NCBI GenBank assembly: GCA_030685065.1
Contig: JAUXQH010000054.1
Span: 1 to 64,000 of the forward strand
DNA from: Pseudomonadota bacterium
Lineage (GTDB): Bacteria; Myxococcota_A; UBA796; SXON01
Direction of reading: 5' to 3'
Length of the DNA stretch: 64,000 nucleotides
This document shows, piece after piece, positions 24,257 to 33,177 of the stretch. The translations under genes and the position numbers were made by a program. Every line of letters starts with the position of its first letter. Within the stretch, counting starts at the first letter, position 1. Below the pieces are notes generated by a model. The model worked only from the letters and a program-made list of their open reading frames with translations. It ran no database searches and had not been told where the DNA came from.

Positions 24257-25498
24257 GTGGGTCGTCGCGTCGTCATAACGGGGCTTGGCGCTGTCACCCC
24301 CTGTGGGGCGGATGCGTCGTCCACCTGGTCGGCCATGGTCGAAGCACGGTCAGGGGTCACCCTGGTCAGTCGCTTCGACACAACCGGCTTCCCCGTGCGC
24401 ATCGCGGCGGAGGTCAAGGGCTTCGACGGGGAGGGGATGCTCGGGCGCAAGCTCGCCAAGCGCCTCGACCTGTTCGCTCAGTACGCCATGGTCGCGACCA
24501 ACGAGGCTTGCCGTCATGCCGGCCTCTCGCGCCGGCCCGAGGGCGATCCGCGGCTCGGCGTGTATGTCGGCACGGGCATCGGCGGTCTGCAGGAGATCGT
24601 GCTCGGCGCCCGAATGTTCGACGCGGAGGGATACCGCGGCCTCTCGCCGTTCTTCATTCCTCGAGCGCTGACGAACCTCGCCGGGGGACACATCGCGATC
24701 GAGTACGGCGCCCAGGGGCCGAGCCTCTGCGTGACCACGGCCTGCGCGACCGGCAACCACAGCATCGGCGAGGCCTGGCGGGCGATCCGCTACGGTGATG
24801 CCGATGTCGTCGTCGCCGGAGGGGCCGAAGCGGCGATCACCCCCGTCGGCATCGCCGGCTTCATGGTGATGAAGGCGCTCTCCAAGCGCAACGACGATCC
24901 CGCCACCGCCTGTCGCCCGTTCGACAACGAGCGCGACGGGTTCGTGATGGGAGAGGGCGCCGGCATCGTGATCCTCGAGGAGCTCGAGCACGCTCGCGCC
25001 CGCGGGGTGGAGATCCTCGCCGAGCTCGTCGGCTATTCCCTCACGAATGACGCACATCACGACACAGCGCCCGCGCCCGGTGGCGCCGGCGCCGTTCGGT
25101 GCATGCGGTTGGCGCTCGCTTCGGCCGGCCTCGACCCCGCCGAGGTCGACTACGTCAACGCCCACGGCACGTCGACCCCCCAGAACGACGCCAGCGAGAC
25201 CCAGGCCATCAAGACGGTCTTCGGGGAGCATGCGCGCAAGCTGATGATCTCCAGCACCAAGGGCGTCACGGGGCACCTGCTCGGCGCCGCTGGGGGCGTC
25301 GAGGCCGTCGCGGCGGTTCGGTCGCTCTACACCGGCATCGTGCCGCCCACCGCCAACCTGACGAACCCCGATCCGCAGTGTGACCTGGACTATGTGCCCG
25401 GTGTCGCGCGCAAGGCGAACCCCCGGATCGTCCTGTCCAACGCCTTCGGCTTCGGTGGCACGAACGCCAGCCTGGTGTTCCGCCGCTGGGAGGACTGA
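24257..25498 (+). CDS. fabF: 3-oxoacyl-ACP synthase II
   Basis: 413 residues from GTG 24257 with GGAGG 5 nt upstream. Condensing enzyme of fatty-acid elongation. The catalytic triad is visible: Cys in VTTACATGNHS, His in NAHGTSTPQND, and His in STKGVTGHLLGAAG; the Gly-rich end NAFGFGGTNAS is complete. Partner of the adjacent ACP. Confidence 0.96.
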   Translation: MGRRVVITGLGAVTPCGADASSTWSAMVEARSGVTLVSRFDTTGFPVRIAAEVKGFDGEGMLGRKLAKRLDLFAQYAMVATNEACRHAGLSRRPEGDPRLGVYVGTGIGGLQEIVLGARMFDAEGYRGLSPFFIPRALTNLAGGHIAIEYGAQGPSLCVTTACATGNHSIGEAWRAIRYGDADVVVAGGAEAAITPVGIAGFMVMKALSKRNDDPATACRPFDNERDGFVMGEGAGIVILEELEHARARGVEILAELVGYSLTNDAHHDTAPAPGGAGAVRCMRLALASAGLDPAEVDYVNAHGTSTPQNDASETQAIKTVFGEHARKLMISSTKGVTGHLLGAAGGVEAVAAVRSLYTGIVPPTANLTNPDPQCDLDYVPGVARKANPRIVLSNAFGFGGTNASLVFRRWED

Positions 25499-25500
25499 CC

Positions 25501-25947
25501 ATGCGCATCGTCGTCGGCTCGGATCACGCGGGCCTCGTGCTCAAGGACCACCTCGCCGTTCGCCTCCGCGCGCAGGGCCACGAGGTCGAGGACGTAGGTA
25601 CGAACTCGTCCGCATCCTGTGACTACCCGGACCTGGCGAACGCTGTCGGGAGCGCGCTGACCAGCGGGCGTGTCGACTTCGGGATCCTCGTCTGCGGGAC
25701 AGGGCAGGGGATGGCGATGACGGCGAACCGCATTTCGGGCATCCGCGCAGCGGTCCTCTCGGACACCTTCAGCGCCCGCTCGACCCGCGCCCACAACGAC
25801 GCGAACGTGCTGTGCCTCGGGCAGCGGGTCGTCGGCTCAGGCCTCGCCGAGGACATTGTCGACGCCTTCCTGAACACCCCATTCGAGGGCGGCCGGCACG
25901 CGGGCCGAGTCGCGAAGATGATGGCGAACGACGTGGAGAAAGCATGA
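25501..25947 (+). CDS. rpiB: ribose-5-phosphate isomerase B
   Basis: 148 residues. SDHAG at the start, DYPDLA, and [14 protein letters not shown] with the active Cys mark the RpiB/LacAB family, which interconverts ribose 5-phosphate and ribulose 5-phosphate. The ribosome binding site GGAGG sits in the last codons of fabF, 2 nt separate the genes, and its own stop overlaps glyA. Confidence 0.95.
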   Translation: MRIVVGSDHAGLVLKDHLAVRLRAQGHEVEDVGTNSSASCDYPDLANAVGSALTSGRVDFGILVCGTGQGMAMTANRISGIRAAVLSDTFSARSTRAHNDANVLCLGQRVVGSGLAEDIVDAFLNTPFEGGRHAGRVAKMMANDVEKA

Positions 25948-27176
25948 GCATCGCGAAGAACGATCCGGTGATCGCCGAAGCGATGGAGTCGGAGCGGGTC
26001 CGCCAACGGGAGGATCTCGAGCTCATCGCATCGGAGAACTACGTCTCGGCGGACGTGCTCGAGGCGCTGGGATCGGTGCTCACGAACAAGTACGCCGAGG
26101 GCCTCCCCGGGAAGCGGTACTACGGCGGATGCCAGTTCGTGGACATCGTCGAAGACATCGCGCGGAGCCGCGCGCTCACGCTCTTCAAGGGGAGCGAGGG
26201 CGTCAACGTCCAGCCCCATTCGGGTGCTCAGGCCAACGCGGCGGTGTACCTGGCGGCGCTCAAGCCGGGGGACACGATCCTCGGGCTGGACCTCTCGAAC
26301 GGGGGGCACCTCACCCACGGTTCGCCCGCGAACTCGAGCGGCAAGCTCTACAAGGCCGTGCACTACAAGGTGAACGAGGGCGGCCACATCGACCTCGACT
26401 CGGTGCGGGACATCGCCCGGCGCGAGCGGCCGCGTCTCATCATGACCGGCGCGAGCGCGTACCCCCGCCACTGGGACTGGGTCGCATTCCGCGCCATCGC
26501 CGACGAAGTGGGCGCCATTCTCGTCGCGGACATCGCCCACGTCGCGGGCCTCGTCGCGACCGATCTGCACCCGACGCCGTTCGGCCTGTGCGACTACGTC
26601 ACCACGACGACCCACAAGACGCTCCGCGGGCCCCGCGGGGGCATGGCGTTCGCTCGTGCCGACCTGATGAAGGGGCTCAACTCCGCGGTGTTTCCCGGCA
26701 CGCAGGGCGGCCCGCTCATGCATGTGATCGCCGCGAAGGCCGTCGCCTTCCGGGAGGCGCTGGAGCCTTCCTTCGTGGACTACCAACGCCAGGTGCTCGC
26801 GAACGCCCAGGCCATGGCCACGCGTCTCTCCGAGCGAGGTTTCCGTCTCGTCAGCGGCGGTACGGACAACCACCTGATGCTCATCGATCTGTCCGACGCA
26901 CCCTACAGCGGGAAGGACGCGGAGGCCGCGTTGGGACGGGTCGGCATCACGGTGAACAAGAACACCGTCCCCAACGAGAAGCGCAGCCCCTTCGTCACCA
27001 GCGGCATTCGGGTCGGTACCCCGGCGATGACGACGCGGGGCCTCGACGCCGCGGAGGCCCGCCAGGTGGCAGATCTCATCGCGGATGCGCTCGAGCTCCG
27101 GGACGACACCGCCCGTGTCGAGGCCGTTCGCGCCGAGGTACATGCGCTCTGTGCGCGTCATCCCGTGCCCGCTTAG
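25944..27176 (+). CDS. glyA: serine hydroxymethyltransferase
   Basis: 410 residues, ATG 25944 overlapping the rpiB stop. PLP enzyme converting serine and tetrahydrofolate to glycine and methylene-tetrahydrofolate. Conserved parts: [36 protein letters not shown], and the PLP lysine in [14 protein letters not shown]. Length is normal. nrdR follows after 78 nt with no recognisable riboswitch. Confidence 0.97.
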   Translation: MSIAKNDPVIAEAMESERVRQREDLELIASENYVSADVLEALGSVLTNKYAEGLPGKRYYGGCQFVDIVEDIARSRALTLFKGSEGVNVQPHSGAQANAAVYLAALKPGDTILGLDLSNGGHLTHGSPANSSGKLYKAVHYKVNEGGHIDLDSVRDIARRERPRLIMTGASAYPRHWDWVAFRAIADEVGAILVADIAHVAGLVATDLHPTPFGLCDYVTTTTHKTLRGPRGGMAFARADLMKGLNSAVFPGTQGGPLMHVIAAKAVAFREALEPSFVDYQRQVLANAQAMATRLSERGFRLVSGGTDNHLMLIDLSDAPYSGKDAEAALGRVGITVNKNTVPNEKRSPFVTSGIRVGTPAMTTRGLDAAEARQVADLIADALELRDDTARVEAVRAEVHALCARHPVPA

Positions 27177-27254
27177 GTCGGCGCGCGCCCGCGCGTCGGC
27201 GCGTGGCGGTACGGGCCGTGGTGTAGCGCCCGAGGAGAGGAGTCAGAGCGTCCG

Positions 27255-27704
27255 ATGATGTGCCCGGCCTGCCAGCACGAAGACAGCAAGGTCGTCGACT
27301 CCCGGGACGCGGGTGACTGCACCCGGCGTCGTCGGGAGTGCCTCGCCTGCGCCGCCCGCTTCACGACCTTCGAGCGCGTGGAGTTCCGCCTCCCCACCCT
27401 GGTGAAGCGCGACGGCCGCCGGCAGGTGTTCAGTCGCGAGAAGCTGTTGTCCGGCCTGCAGCTGGCGTGCCGCAAGCGCCCGGTCACGGACGAGCAGCTC
27501 GATTCGTTGATCACCCGCGTGGAGCGGGAGCTGGCCACGCGCGCCGATCGCGAGCTGCCCACCGCAGACCTCGGCGCAATGGCCCTCCGCGAGCTCCAGG
27601 TGCTCGATCACGTCGCCTACCTGCGCTTCGCGTCGGTCTACCACGCGGTCGGCAGCCCCGAGGATTTCCTGGAGGTCCTCCGCCCCTTGTTGGAGCGGCG
27701 GTGA
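27255..27704 (+). CDS. nrdR: transcriptional repressor NrdR
   Basis: 149 residues. N-terminal zinc ribbon (CPAC...CLAC) with VDSRDAGDCTRRRRECLAC, followed by an ATP-cone domain (LVKRDGRRQVFSREKLLSGL). NrdR senses (d)ATP and represses ribonucleotide reductase genes. Two ATG codons begin the frame; the first gives the usual MxCPxC spacing. Its stop overlaps the ribD GTG. Confidence 0.96.
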   Translation: MMCPACQHEDSKVVDSRDAGDCTRRRRECLACAARFTTFERVEFRLPTLVKRDGRRQVFSREKLLSGLQLACRKRPVTDEQLDSLITRVERELATRADRELPTADLGAMALRELQVLDHVAYLRFASVYHAVGSPEDFLEVLRPLLERR

Positions 27705-28762
27705 GCGACTGGCGGATGATGGGGCTCGCGCTCGATGTCGCGCGTCGGGCAGCCGGCCGCACGTCCCCGAATCCGATGGTGGGCGTCGTCATCGTGCGGG
27801 ACGGGGCCGTCCTCGCCGAGGGGTGGACCCAGCCGCCCGGCCAGCATCACGCGGAGCCGCACGCCCTCGAGCAGCTCGGCGGCCGCGCGGACGGCGCCAC
27901 GATGTACGTGGTGCTGGAGCCCTGCTGCCATTGGGGCCGGACCCCCCCCTGCACCGACGCCATCATCAAGAGCGGCGTGCGGAAGGTGGTCATCGGCACG
28001 GTCGACCCATTCCCCCTGGTCTCCGGACGTGGAATCCAGGCGCTCCAGGACGCGGGCATCGAGGTCGTGGTCGGGGTGCGAGAGCACGAGTGCAAGAGGC
28101 TCAACCGGGGCTTCCTCAAGGCGGTGCGCTGCGGGCTGCCCGAGGTGACGTTGAAGGCGGGGATGTCCCTCGACGGCCGCATCGCGTCCGAGGATGGACA
28201 GAGCCGATGGATCACGGGTCCGGCGGCGCGTGCCCGAGCCCACGGCCTCCGCGACACGCACGACGCGGTCATGGTCGGGATCGGCACAGTCCTCGCGGAC
28301 GACTGCGCGCTCGATACCCGCCTGCCAGGTGGGCGAAACGCAGTGCCGGTGATCCTCGACACCTGGCTGCGCACACCGCCGACTGCGCGCGTCCTCAGCG
28401 CGGGGCGCCGCCCGTTGCTGCTATGCGGCGAGGACGCGCCCGCGTCCGACCTGCCCGCGGACATCGTGCGCCTCCCGCGTGGGCCGGCCGGGATCGACCT
28501 CGAGGCCGCTCTGAGGGCCGTCGTGAGCTGTGGGCACCACCACCTGCTCGTCGAAGGCGGCGGCACCGTGCACCGCTCGCTGCTTGGCGCCGGTCTGGTC
28601 GATCGCATCGAGCTCTTCGTGAATGGGCGCGTGCTCGCGGGCGGCCCCGGGTTCGCCTCCGGGCCGGGCTTCTCGCTCACCGATGCGCCTGCGTTCCGGT
28701 TCGTGTCGAGCGAGCCGGTCGGGGACGACCTACACCTTGCGCTCGAGCGCGCGGAGCTCTGA
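27701..28762 (+). CDS. ribD: bifunctional pyrimidine deaminase/reductase RibD
   Basis: 353 residues from GTG 27701 (GTGA overlap). Deaminase domain 1-145 with zinc ligands in HHAEPHA and EPCCHWGRTPPC; reductase domain from about 146 with VTLKAGMSLDGRIA and LLVEGGGTVHRSLLGAGLVD. It performs the second and third steps of riboflavin synthesis. No FMN riboswitch is seen upstream. Confidence 0.96.
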   Translation: MSDWRMMGLALDVARRAAGRTSPNPMVGVVIVRDGAVLAEGWTQPPGQHHAEPHALEQLGGRADGATMYVVLEPCCHWGRTPPCTDAIIKSGVRKVVIGTVDPFPLVSGRGIQALQDAGIEVVVGVREHECKRLNRGFLKAVRCGLPEVTLKAGMSLDGRIASEDGQSRWITGPAARARAHGLRDTHDAVMVGIGTVLADDCALDTRLPGGRNAVPVILDTWLRTPPTARVLSAGRRPLLLCGEDAPASDLPADIVRLPRGPAGIDLEAALRAVVSCGHHHLLVEGGGTVHRSLLGAGLVDRIELFVNGRVLAGGPGFASGPGFSLTDAPAFRFVSSEPVGDDLHLALERAEL

Positions 28763-29400
28763 TGTTCACCGGGTTGGTCGAGGCGCGAGGGACGATCCGC
28801 ACGGTCGCGCCCCGCGGAAGCGGCAAGGTGTTGTGGATCTCCGCCCCCTTCACGGGGCTGGTGCTCGGTGAGTCCATCGCGTGTGACGGCGTGTGTCTGA
28901 CGGTCGAGGCCTTCGACGCGAGCGCCTTCCAGGTGACGGCGGGGGAGGAGACCCTCCGGCGGACCACCTTTGCGGAGGTCGCGACGGGGCGCAGCTTGCA
29001 CCTCGAGCGCGCCATGCGCGTCGGCGATCGCCTCGGCGGTCACATCGTGCAGGGACACGTCGATGGGGTCGGGCGCGTACGCGCGGTCACGCCGGGCGCA
29101 CAATGGACACGTATCGACGTGGATGCTCCGGCGGAACTCTGCCGATACCTCGTGGAGAAAGGCAGCGTCTGCATCGACGGCGTCAGCCTGACCGTAAATG
29201 GGATAGACCGAGCGGGCTTCAACGTAGGGATCGTTCCACACACCCTCCAGGTGACAAACCTCGGCGCGCTCCGATCGGGCACCGCGGTCAACCTGGAGGT
29301 CGACATCCTCGCCAAGTACGTGGAGCGCCTGCTGGGCGGGCGCGTTGGCGGCGTCGATCTTCCGGTGCTGCGGGCGGCGGGCTTCACCCGGGGTTCTTGA
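28762..29400 (+). CDS. ribE: riboflavin synthase alpha subunit
   Basis: 212 residues, ATG 28762 overlapping the ribD stop (TGATG). Two lumazine-binding repeats, the first starting MFTGLVEARG with SIACDGVCLTV and the second GGHIVQGHVDGVG with SVCIDGVSLTV. Converts two dimethyl-ribityl-lumazines to riboflavin. Confidence 0.96.
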   Translation: MFTGLVEARGTIRTVAPRGSGKVLWISAPFTGLVLGESIACDGVCLTVEAFDASAFQVTAGEETLRRTTFAEVATGRSLHLERAMRVGDRLGGHIVQGHVDGVGRVRAVTPGAQWTRIDVDAPAELCRYLVEKGSVCIDGVSLTVNGIDRAGFNVGIVPHTLQVTNLGALRSGTAVNLEVDILAKYVERLLGGRVGGVDLPVLRAAGFTRGS

Positions 29401-29428
29401 GTCCGGGCTCTTGAGGAGGGGAGTGAAC

Positions 29429-30631
29429 ATGGAATTCGAAGTGATGGCGCCGGACCCTGAGCGTCGCGTCCAGACGGCGATCGAGGACATTCAGGCTGGC
29501 CGAATGGTCATCCTGGTGGACGACGAGGATCGCGAGAACGAGGGCGACCTCACGATGGCGGCATCGATGGTGACGCCCGAAGCCATCAACTTCATGGCGA
29601 AGCACGGCCGCGGGTTGATCTGCCTCACGCTTACCGAAGAGAGGGTGGCCCAGCTCAACCTCCCCATGATGGCCACGAACAACAAGTCGCCCTTCGCGAC
29701 GGCGTTCACCGTATCCATCGAGGCCCGCGAGGGCGTGTCGACCGGCATCTCCGCCGCCGATCGCGCCCACACCACGCTCGTCGCCATCGACCCGTCGAAC
29801 GGCCCGAACGACCTGATCTCGCCCGGGCACGTGTTCCCCTTGCGCGCCAGGGATGGCGGCGTGCTCGTTCGCACCGGCCAAACGGAGGGCTCGGTCGATC
29901 TCGCGCGGCTCGCGGGGCTCCCCCCGTCGGGCGTGATCTGCGAGATCATGAACGACGACGGTACGATGGCCCGGCTCTCCGACCTCGAGCGTTTCTCGGC
30001 CACCCATCGCCTCCACATCGTGACGGTCGCCGACATCGTTCGGTGGCGCCTCCGCAACGAGCGCCTCGTGCGCCGGGTGCTCGAGACGCCGATGCCGACC
30101 GAGGAGTTCGGCGAGCTCAAGGCCACCGTGTTCCAGGACACGAGCGGCGGGCTGCACCTTGCGCTCACCGTCGGGGATCTCGCTGGGGGGCCCGTCCTCG
30201 CGCGGATCCAGGCCAGCTGCGGCCCGGTTGACGTCTTCCGGGTCCTGACCTCGGACTCGAGCGAGCAGCTGCGCGCCGCGCTCGGTCGCATCGCCGCCGA
30301 GGGCAGGGGTGTCCTGCTCTACCTCAACATCGACGGCGGCCCCACGCCCGCGTCCTTCGTGGCTCGTCTTCGGGAGCACCTGGTCCCCGACGCGTCGCCC
30401 GCGGCGGAGGGTGACAAGCTCCGCGCGCTCGGCACCGGCGCGCAGATCCTCGTGGATCTCGGGGTGCGCGAGCTGCGCCTCCTCACGAACAATCCGAGGA
30501 AGATCGTCGGACTCGAGGGGTTCGGCCTCCGAGTCGTCGAGCGAATCCCGCTCCGTGCGGAGCCTCGCCCGGATAGAAGTGCGTTTCTCGAATCCCGGCG
30601 CCAACATCTCGGGCACCTGCTCGAGCGCTGA
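29429..30631 (+). CDS. ribB: 3,4-dihydroxy-2-butanone-4-phosphate synthase with degenerate GTP cyclohydrolase II domain (RibBX-like)
   Basis: 400 residues; ATG 29429 follows GGAGGGG. Domain 1 (12-215) has [15 protein letters not shown] (31-45), [21 protein letters not shown] and [14 protein letters not shown], as in DHBP synthase; position 151 is Gln (GQTEG) where E. coli has His. Domain 2 (220-375) aligns with RibA but has lost its zinc site: Cys264 remains while the other two Cys are Ser275 and Ser277 (TSDSSEQ), and RQEGRGIGL is replaced by [11 protein letters not shown]. It should make the four-carbon unit but probably not open GTP. Confidence 0.9.
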   Translation: MEFEVMAPDPERRVQTAIEDIQAGRMVILVDDEDRENEGDLTMAASMVTPEAINFMAKHGRGLICLTLTEERVAQLNLPMMATNNKSPFATAFTVSIEAREGVSTGISAADRAHTTLVAIDPSNGPNDLISPGHVFPLRARDGGVLVRTGQTEGSVDLARLAGLPPSGVICEIMNDDGTMARLSDLERFSATHRLHIVTVADIVRWRLRNERLVRRVLETPMPTEEFGELKATVFQDTSGGLHLALTVGDLAGGPVLARIQASCGPVDVFRVLTSDSSEQLRAALGRIAAEGRGVLLYLNIDGGPTPASFVARLREHLVPDASPAAEGDKLRALGTGAQILVDLGVRELRLLTNNPRKIVGLEGFGLRVVERIPLRAEPRPDRSAFLESRRQHLGHLLER

Positions 30632-30648
30632 CCTCCTCGGAGTCTCTC

Positions 30649-31119
30649 GTGCCCCGTACCATCGAAGGCAATCTCATCGACGTGGCCGGTCGATACGCCA
30701 TCGTGGCTGCCCGGTTCAACGACTTCATCACGTCCCGCCTCGTCGAGGGCGCGGTTCACACGCTGGCACGCCACGGGGTGGACACCACGGAGCTGCCGGT
30801 TGTCTGGGTGCCGGGAGCCTACGAGCTGCCGCTCATCTGCCAGAAGCTCGCGGCCTCCGGGAAGTATGACGCGGTCATCGCGCTCGGCTGCGTGATTCGC
30901 GGCGGCACGCCTCACTTCGACTACGTCGCGGGGGAGGCGGCCAAGGGGGTCGCCTCCGCCTCCTGGTCGACGGGTGTGCCGGTGATCTTCGGTGTGCTTA
31001 CTACCGACAGCATCGAGCAGGCCATCGAACGAGCCGGGACAAAGATGGGGAACAAAGGGGCGGAAGCGGCCATGTCCGCGCTCGAGATGGTCAACCTCCT
31101 GCGCTTGCTGGTGTCCTGA
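30649..31119 (+). CDS. ribH: 6,7-dimethyl-8-ribityllumazine synthase
   Basis: 156 residues from GTG 30649 (CGGAG upstream). Conserved [51 protein letters not shown] with the catalytic His, and GNKGAEAA. Forms icosahedral or pentameric assemblies and makes the lumazine used by RibE. Stop overlaps nusB. Confidence 0.97.
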   Translation: MPRTIEGNLIDVAGRYAIVAARFNDFITSRLVEGAVHTLARHGVDTTELPVVWVPGAYELPLICQKLAASGKYDAVIALGCVIRGGTPHFDYVAGEAAKGVASASWSTGVPVIFGVLTTDSIEQAIERAGTKMGNKGAEAAMSALEMVNLLRLLVS

Positions 31120-31577
31120 TGCCAGGTCGGCGTCGCGCGCGAGAATTCGCCGTTCAGGCTCTCTACGCCGTCGACATCGGCGGGGTCACGGGGGCGAACG
31201 CGCTCTCTGGACTCTGGGCCGGGCGGCTGGACGACACGGACAAGGTCGAGGACCCCATCGGCCACGAAGAGATGGAGTTCGCGCAGGAGCTTGTGCGGGG
31301 CGTCACCGAGAACCGTGAGGCGCTCGACCAGCGGATCGAGGCCGCTAGCCTCAATTGGCGCCTCCCCCGCATGCCCGCGGTCGACCGGAACATCCTCCGC
31401 CTCGGAGCGCACGAGCTCATCTCGCGCCCGGACATTCCGGCCTCGGTGAGCATCAACGAGGCCATCGAGGTGGCCAAGCGGTTCGGTGGCGCCGAGTCCC
31501 GCGCATTCGTGAACGGCATCCTCGACCGCATCGCCGCGGATACGGGGCGAGGCGGGCGCCGTCCGCGGCGGAGCTAG
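31119..31577 (+). CDS. nusB: transcription antitermination factor NusB
   Basis: 152 residues, ATG 31119 (TGATG overlap). Begins PGRRRAREFAVQALYAVDIGG and contains MPAVDRNILRLGAHEL and SINEAIEVAKRFGGAESRAFVNGILD, the NusB core. Binds boxA RNA with NusE in rRNA antitermination. The ribH-nusB order is common. Short basic C-terminal tail. Confidence 0.96.
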   Translation: MPGRRRAREFAVQALYAVDIGGVTGANALSGLWAGRLDDTDKVEDPIGHEEMEFAQELVRGVTENREALDQRIEAASLNWRLPRMPAVDRNILRLGAHELISRPDIPASVSINEAIEVAKRFGGAESRAFVNGILDRIAADTGRGGRRPRRS

Positions 31578-31894
31578 TGCCGACGTCCCGTACCCTCGCC
31601 GAGCTTCAGGCCGAGATCGACGCCTGGATCGGAAACAACGGTGGATATTGGCCCGAGCTGTCCATGCTCGCCCGGCTCACGGAAGAGACGGGCGAGGTCG
31701 CGCGGGAGTACAATCACCGCTTCGGTTCCAAGAAGAAGAAGGCGAGCGAGGGGGATGCGGAGCTTGCTCTCGAGCTGGCGGATGTCCTCTTCATCCTACT
31801 CTGCATGGCGAATCAGCAGGGGATCGACCTCGACCAGGCGATGAGCCAGACCCTCGAGAAGTACCGCATACGGGACGCGGGCCGCTTCGTCTGA
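31577..31894 (+). CDS. MazG-like nucleotide pyrophosphohydrolase
   Basis: 105 residues from GTG 31577, overlapping the nusB stop (TAGTG). All-alpha NTP pyrophosphatase with the metal motifs EETGE (in LTEETGEVAREYNH) and ELADVLF separated by about 30 residues. Such small forms hydrolyse (d)NTPs and may clean damaged or excess nucleotides. A basic KKKKA patch lies between the two motifs. Confidence 0.88.
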   Translation: MPTSRTLAELQAEIDAWIGNNGGYWPELSMLARLTEETGEVAREYNHRFGSKKKKASEGDAELALELADVLFILLCMANQQGIDLDQAMSQTLEKYRIRDAGRFV

Positions 31895-31943
31895 GACGGA
31901 TGGCAAACGCTGCGAGCGTGCTTACAGACACTCACTCGATCTT

Positions 31944-31967
31944 GAACCAGACTGCGAACCAGACCGC
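31944..31967 (+). repeat. 12-bp tandem repeat before the Fe-S carrier gene
   Basis: gaaccagactgc (31944-31955) is followed directly by gaaccagaccgc (31956-31967), one mismatch. It lies 24 nt before the ErpA-like ATG in a 97-nt gap and could be a regulator site; it does not match the IscR consensus I know. Confidence 0.4.
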
Positions 31968-31991
31968 AGAGAGCTGCACAGAGGAGCCCCC

Positions 31992-32375
31992 ATGGAAGCC
32001 ATCACCATCGGCAACACCAAGGTAGACGCCGCCGCCACCAAGGATCTGCCCGCCGTCACCCTCGAGGGGAACGCTGTCGGCCACATCAAGCGGCTGCTCG
32101 TCGAGAACGACATGCCCGGCTTCGGGTTGCGCTACGGGCTCCAGGGCGGAGGCTGCTCCGGCTACAGCTACCTGCTCGAGTTCGAAGAGGCCCCCCAGGC
32201 CGATGACGAGGTTTTCGAGTTCGACGGCGTGCGGGTGTTCATGAACCCGCTGCACATCGAGTACCTGCGCGGGTCCACGATCGACTACTCCGACACGCTG
32301 ATCGGCGCGGGCTTCCAGATCAAGAACCCGAACGTCAAGCGCCAGTGTGGCTGCGGGTCCAGCTTCGACGTTTAG
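31992..32375 (+). CDS. erpA: HesB/IscA/ErpA-type iron-sulfur cluster carrier
   Basis: 127 residues; GAGGAG precedes ATG 31992. A-type carrier fold with the three ligand Cys: GGGCSGYSY and the C-terminal QCGCGSSF. Transfers Fe-S clusters to apo-proteins in the cytoplasm. A 25-residue N-terminal extension precedes the domain. Whether it is ErpA, IscA or SufA cannot be decided; a ferredoxin gene follows 12 nt later, but no IscS, IscU or Suf gene is present. Confidence 0.88.
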   Translation: MEAITIGNTKVDAAATKDLPAVTLEGNAVGHIKRLLVENDMPGFGLRYGLQGGGCSGYSYLLEFEEAPQADDEVFEFDGVRVFMNPLHIEYLRGSTIDYSDTLIGAGFQIKNPNVKRQCGCGSSFDV

Positions 32376-32387
32376 GCCGGGGGCGCG

Positions 32388-32660
32388 GTGGCACGGGTGG
32401 AGTTTGTCGATCTCGGGCAAGTAGTCGAGGCCGGCCTCGGCATGACCCTGCTGGAGGTCTGCGACGCGTTCGGGCTCCCGATGGAGACCGCGTGCGGCGG
32501 CTTCGCGGCGTGCAACTCCTGTCGTGTCCGCGTGATCGCGGGGGCGCTCTCCGAGGTCGAGGACGTGGAGCATCCGTTCCTCGACGATGACGGCCAGCGC
32601 CTCGGTTGCCAGGCACGCGTGGTGGGCGCCGTCACCGTTCGCCTCGAGCCAGGCGCCTGA
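32388..32660 (+). CDS. 2Fe-2S ferredoxin, adrenodoxin type
   Basis: 90 residues from GTG 32388. Ligands are in the order Cx5Cx2C (TACGGFAACNSC) and a final C in RLGCQARV, the adrenodoxin/Isc ferredoxin spacing rather than plant type. The helical acidic segment SEVEDVEHPFLDDD probably binds partners. It likely supplies electrons for Fe-S assembly with the adjacent carrier. Confidence 0.9.
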   Translation: MARVEFVDLGQVVEAGLGMTLLEVCDAFGLPMETACGGFAACNSCRVRVIAGALSEVEDVEHPFLDDDGQRLGCQARVVGAVTVRLEPGA

Positions 32661-32714
32661 GCGTGGGCGTCTTGCGGAATTACACGATTGGTGCGACGTA
32701 GGCACAGGCTGACC

Positions 32715-32741
32715 TTGACGCAGCCGGGTCCCCACCATACA
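32715..32741 (+). promoter_or_regulatory. promoter of tRNA-Phe
   Basis: TTGACG (32715-32720) and CATACA (32736-32741) at 15-nt spacing, with a GC-rich discriminator. The expected start is about 36 nt before the tRNA. It repeats the pattern seen at the tRNA-Gln and yceD promoters. Confidence 0.55.
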
Positions 32742-32784
32742 TGGGTGCGTCCCGCAGGGCGGCATGTCGTCGGGCGGTCTTGAT

Positions 32785-32857
32785 GGCCAAGTAGCTCAGT
32801 TGGTAGAGCAGGGGACTGAAAATCCCCGTGTCGGCGGTTCAACTCCGTCCTTGGCCA
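32785..32857 (+). tRNA. tRNA-Phe (GAA)
   Basis: Acceptor GGCCAAG with CTTGGCC, D-arm TAGCTCAGTTGGTAGAGCA, anticodon stem GGGGA/TCCCC with loop CTGAAAA (anticodon GAA), T-loop TTCAACT, discriminator A. The following bases are CCC, so CCA is not encoded, unlike the two other tRNAs here. Confidence 0.95.
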
Positions 32858-33177
32858 CCCTATTTCTCCTGATCGTTGTGCCGGCCATGGCCGCATGCGC
32901 ATCGGATCGTTGCTCCACCCTCTGCGTGGAAGTTGGTTCCGCCCTCGATGAGTGCCTCCCCGAGTGGGGGCTCACCTGGGAGGAGCTAGGTGCGGAGTCC
33001 CGGGCGGACTGGCGGGTGCGCTGCCAGGACGAGTGGGACGAGGTCCGATCCGGCTTGGAGGCGCGTGAGCTTCCGGCCTCCCAGGATCAGTGTATTGCCG
33101 GTTCAGACGAGCTGGCTGCCCTCCGCGCCGCGGAGGACGGCGCGTGCGACGAGCTCCGCGCGCTCTATCTGGACTGA
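32851..33177 (+). CDS. small Cys-rich lipoprotein, start overlapping tRNA-Phe
   Basis: About 108 residues. The only start giving a full signal peptide is TTG 32851 inside the tRNA-Phe acceptor stem: MATLFLLIVVPAMAAC, lipobox MAAC. Later starts (GTG 32878, ATG 32887) would leave no export signal. The mature part has several Cys (CASDRCSTLC, DECL, RCQDE, QCIAG, GACDEL) spaced as disulfide pairs and is otherwise helical. No family recognised. It may be expressed by read-through from the tRNA promoter. Its end overlaps the end of the convergent regulator gene by 13 nt. Confidence 0.5.
   Translation: MATLFLLIVVPAMAACASDRCSTLCVEVGSALDECLPEWGLTWEELGAESRADWRVRCQDEWDEVRSGLEARELPASQDQCIAGSDELAALRAAEDGACDELRALYLD

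Noticed and set aside
27177..27254. FMN riboswitch before the riboflavin genes
   Set aside because: The gap is too short and lacks the conserved RFN segments.
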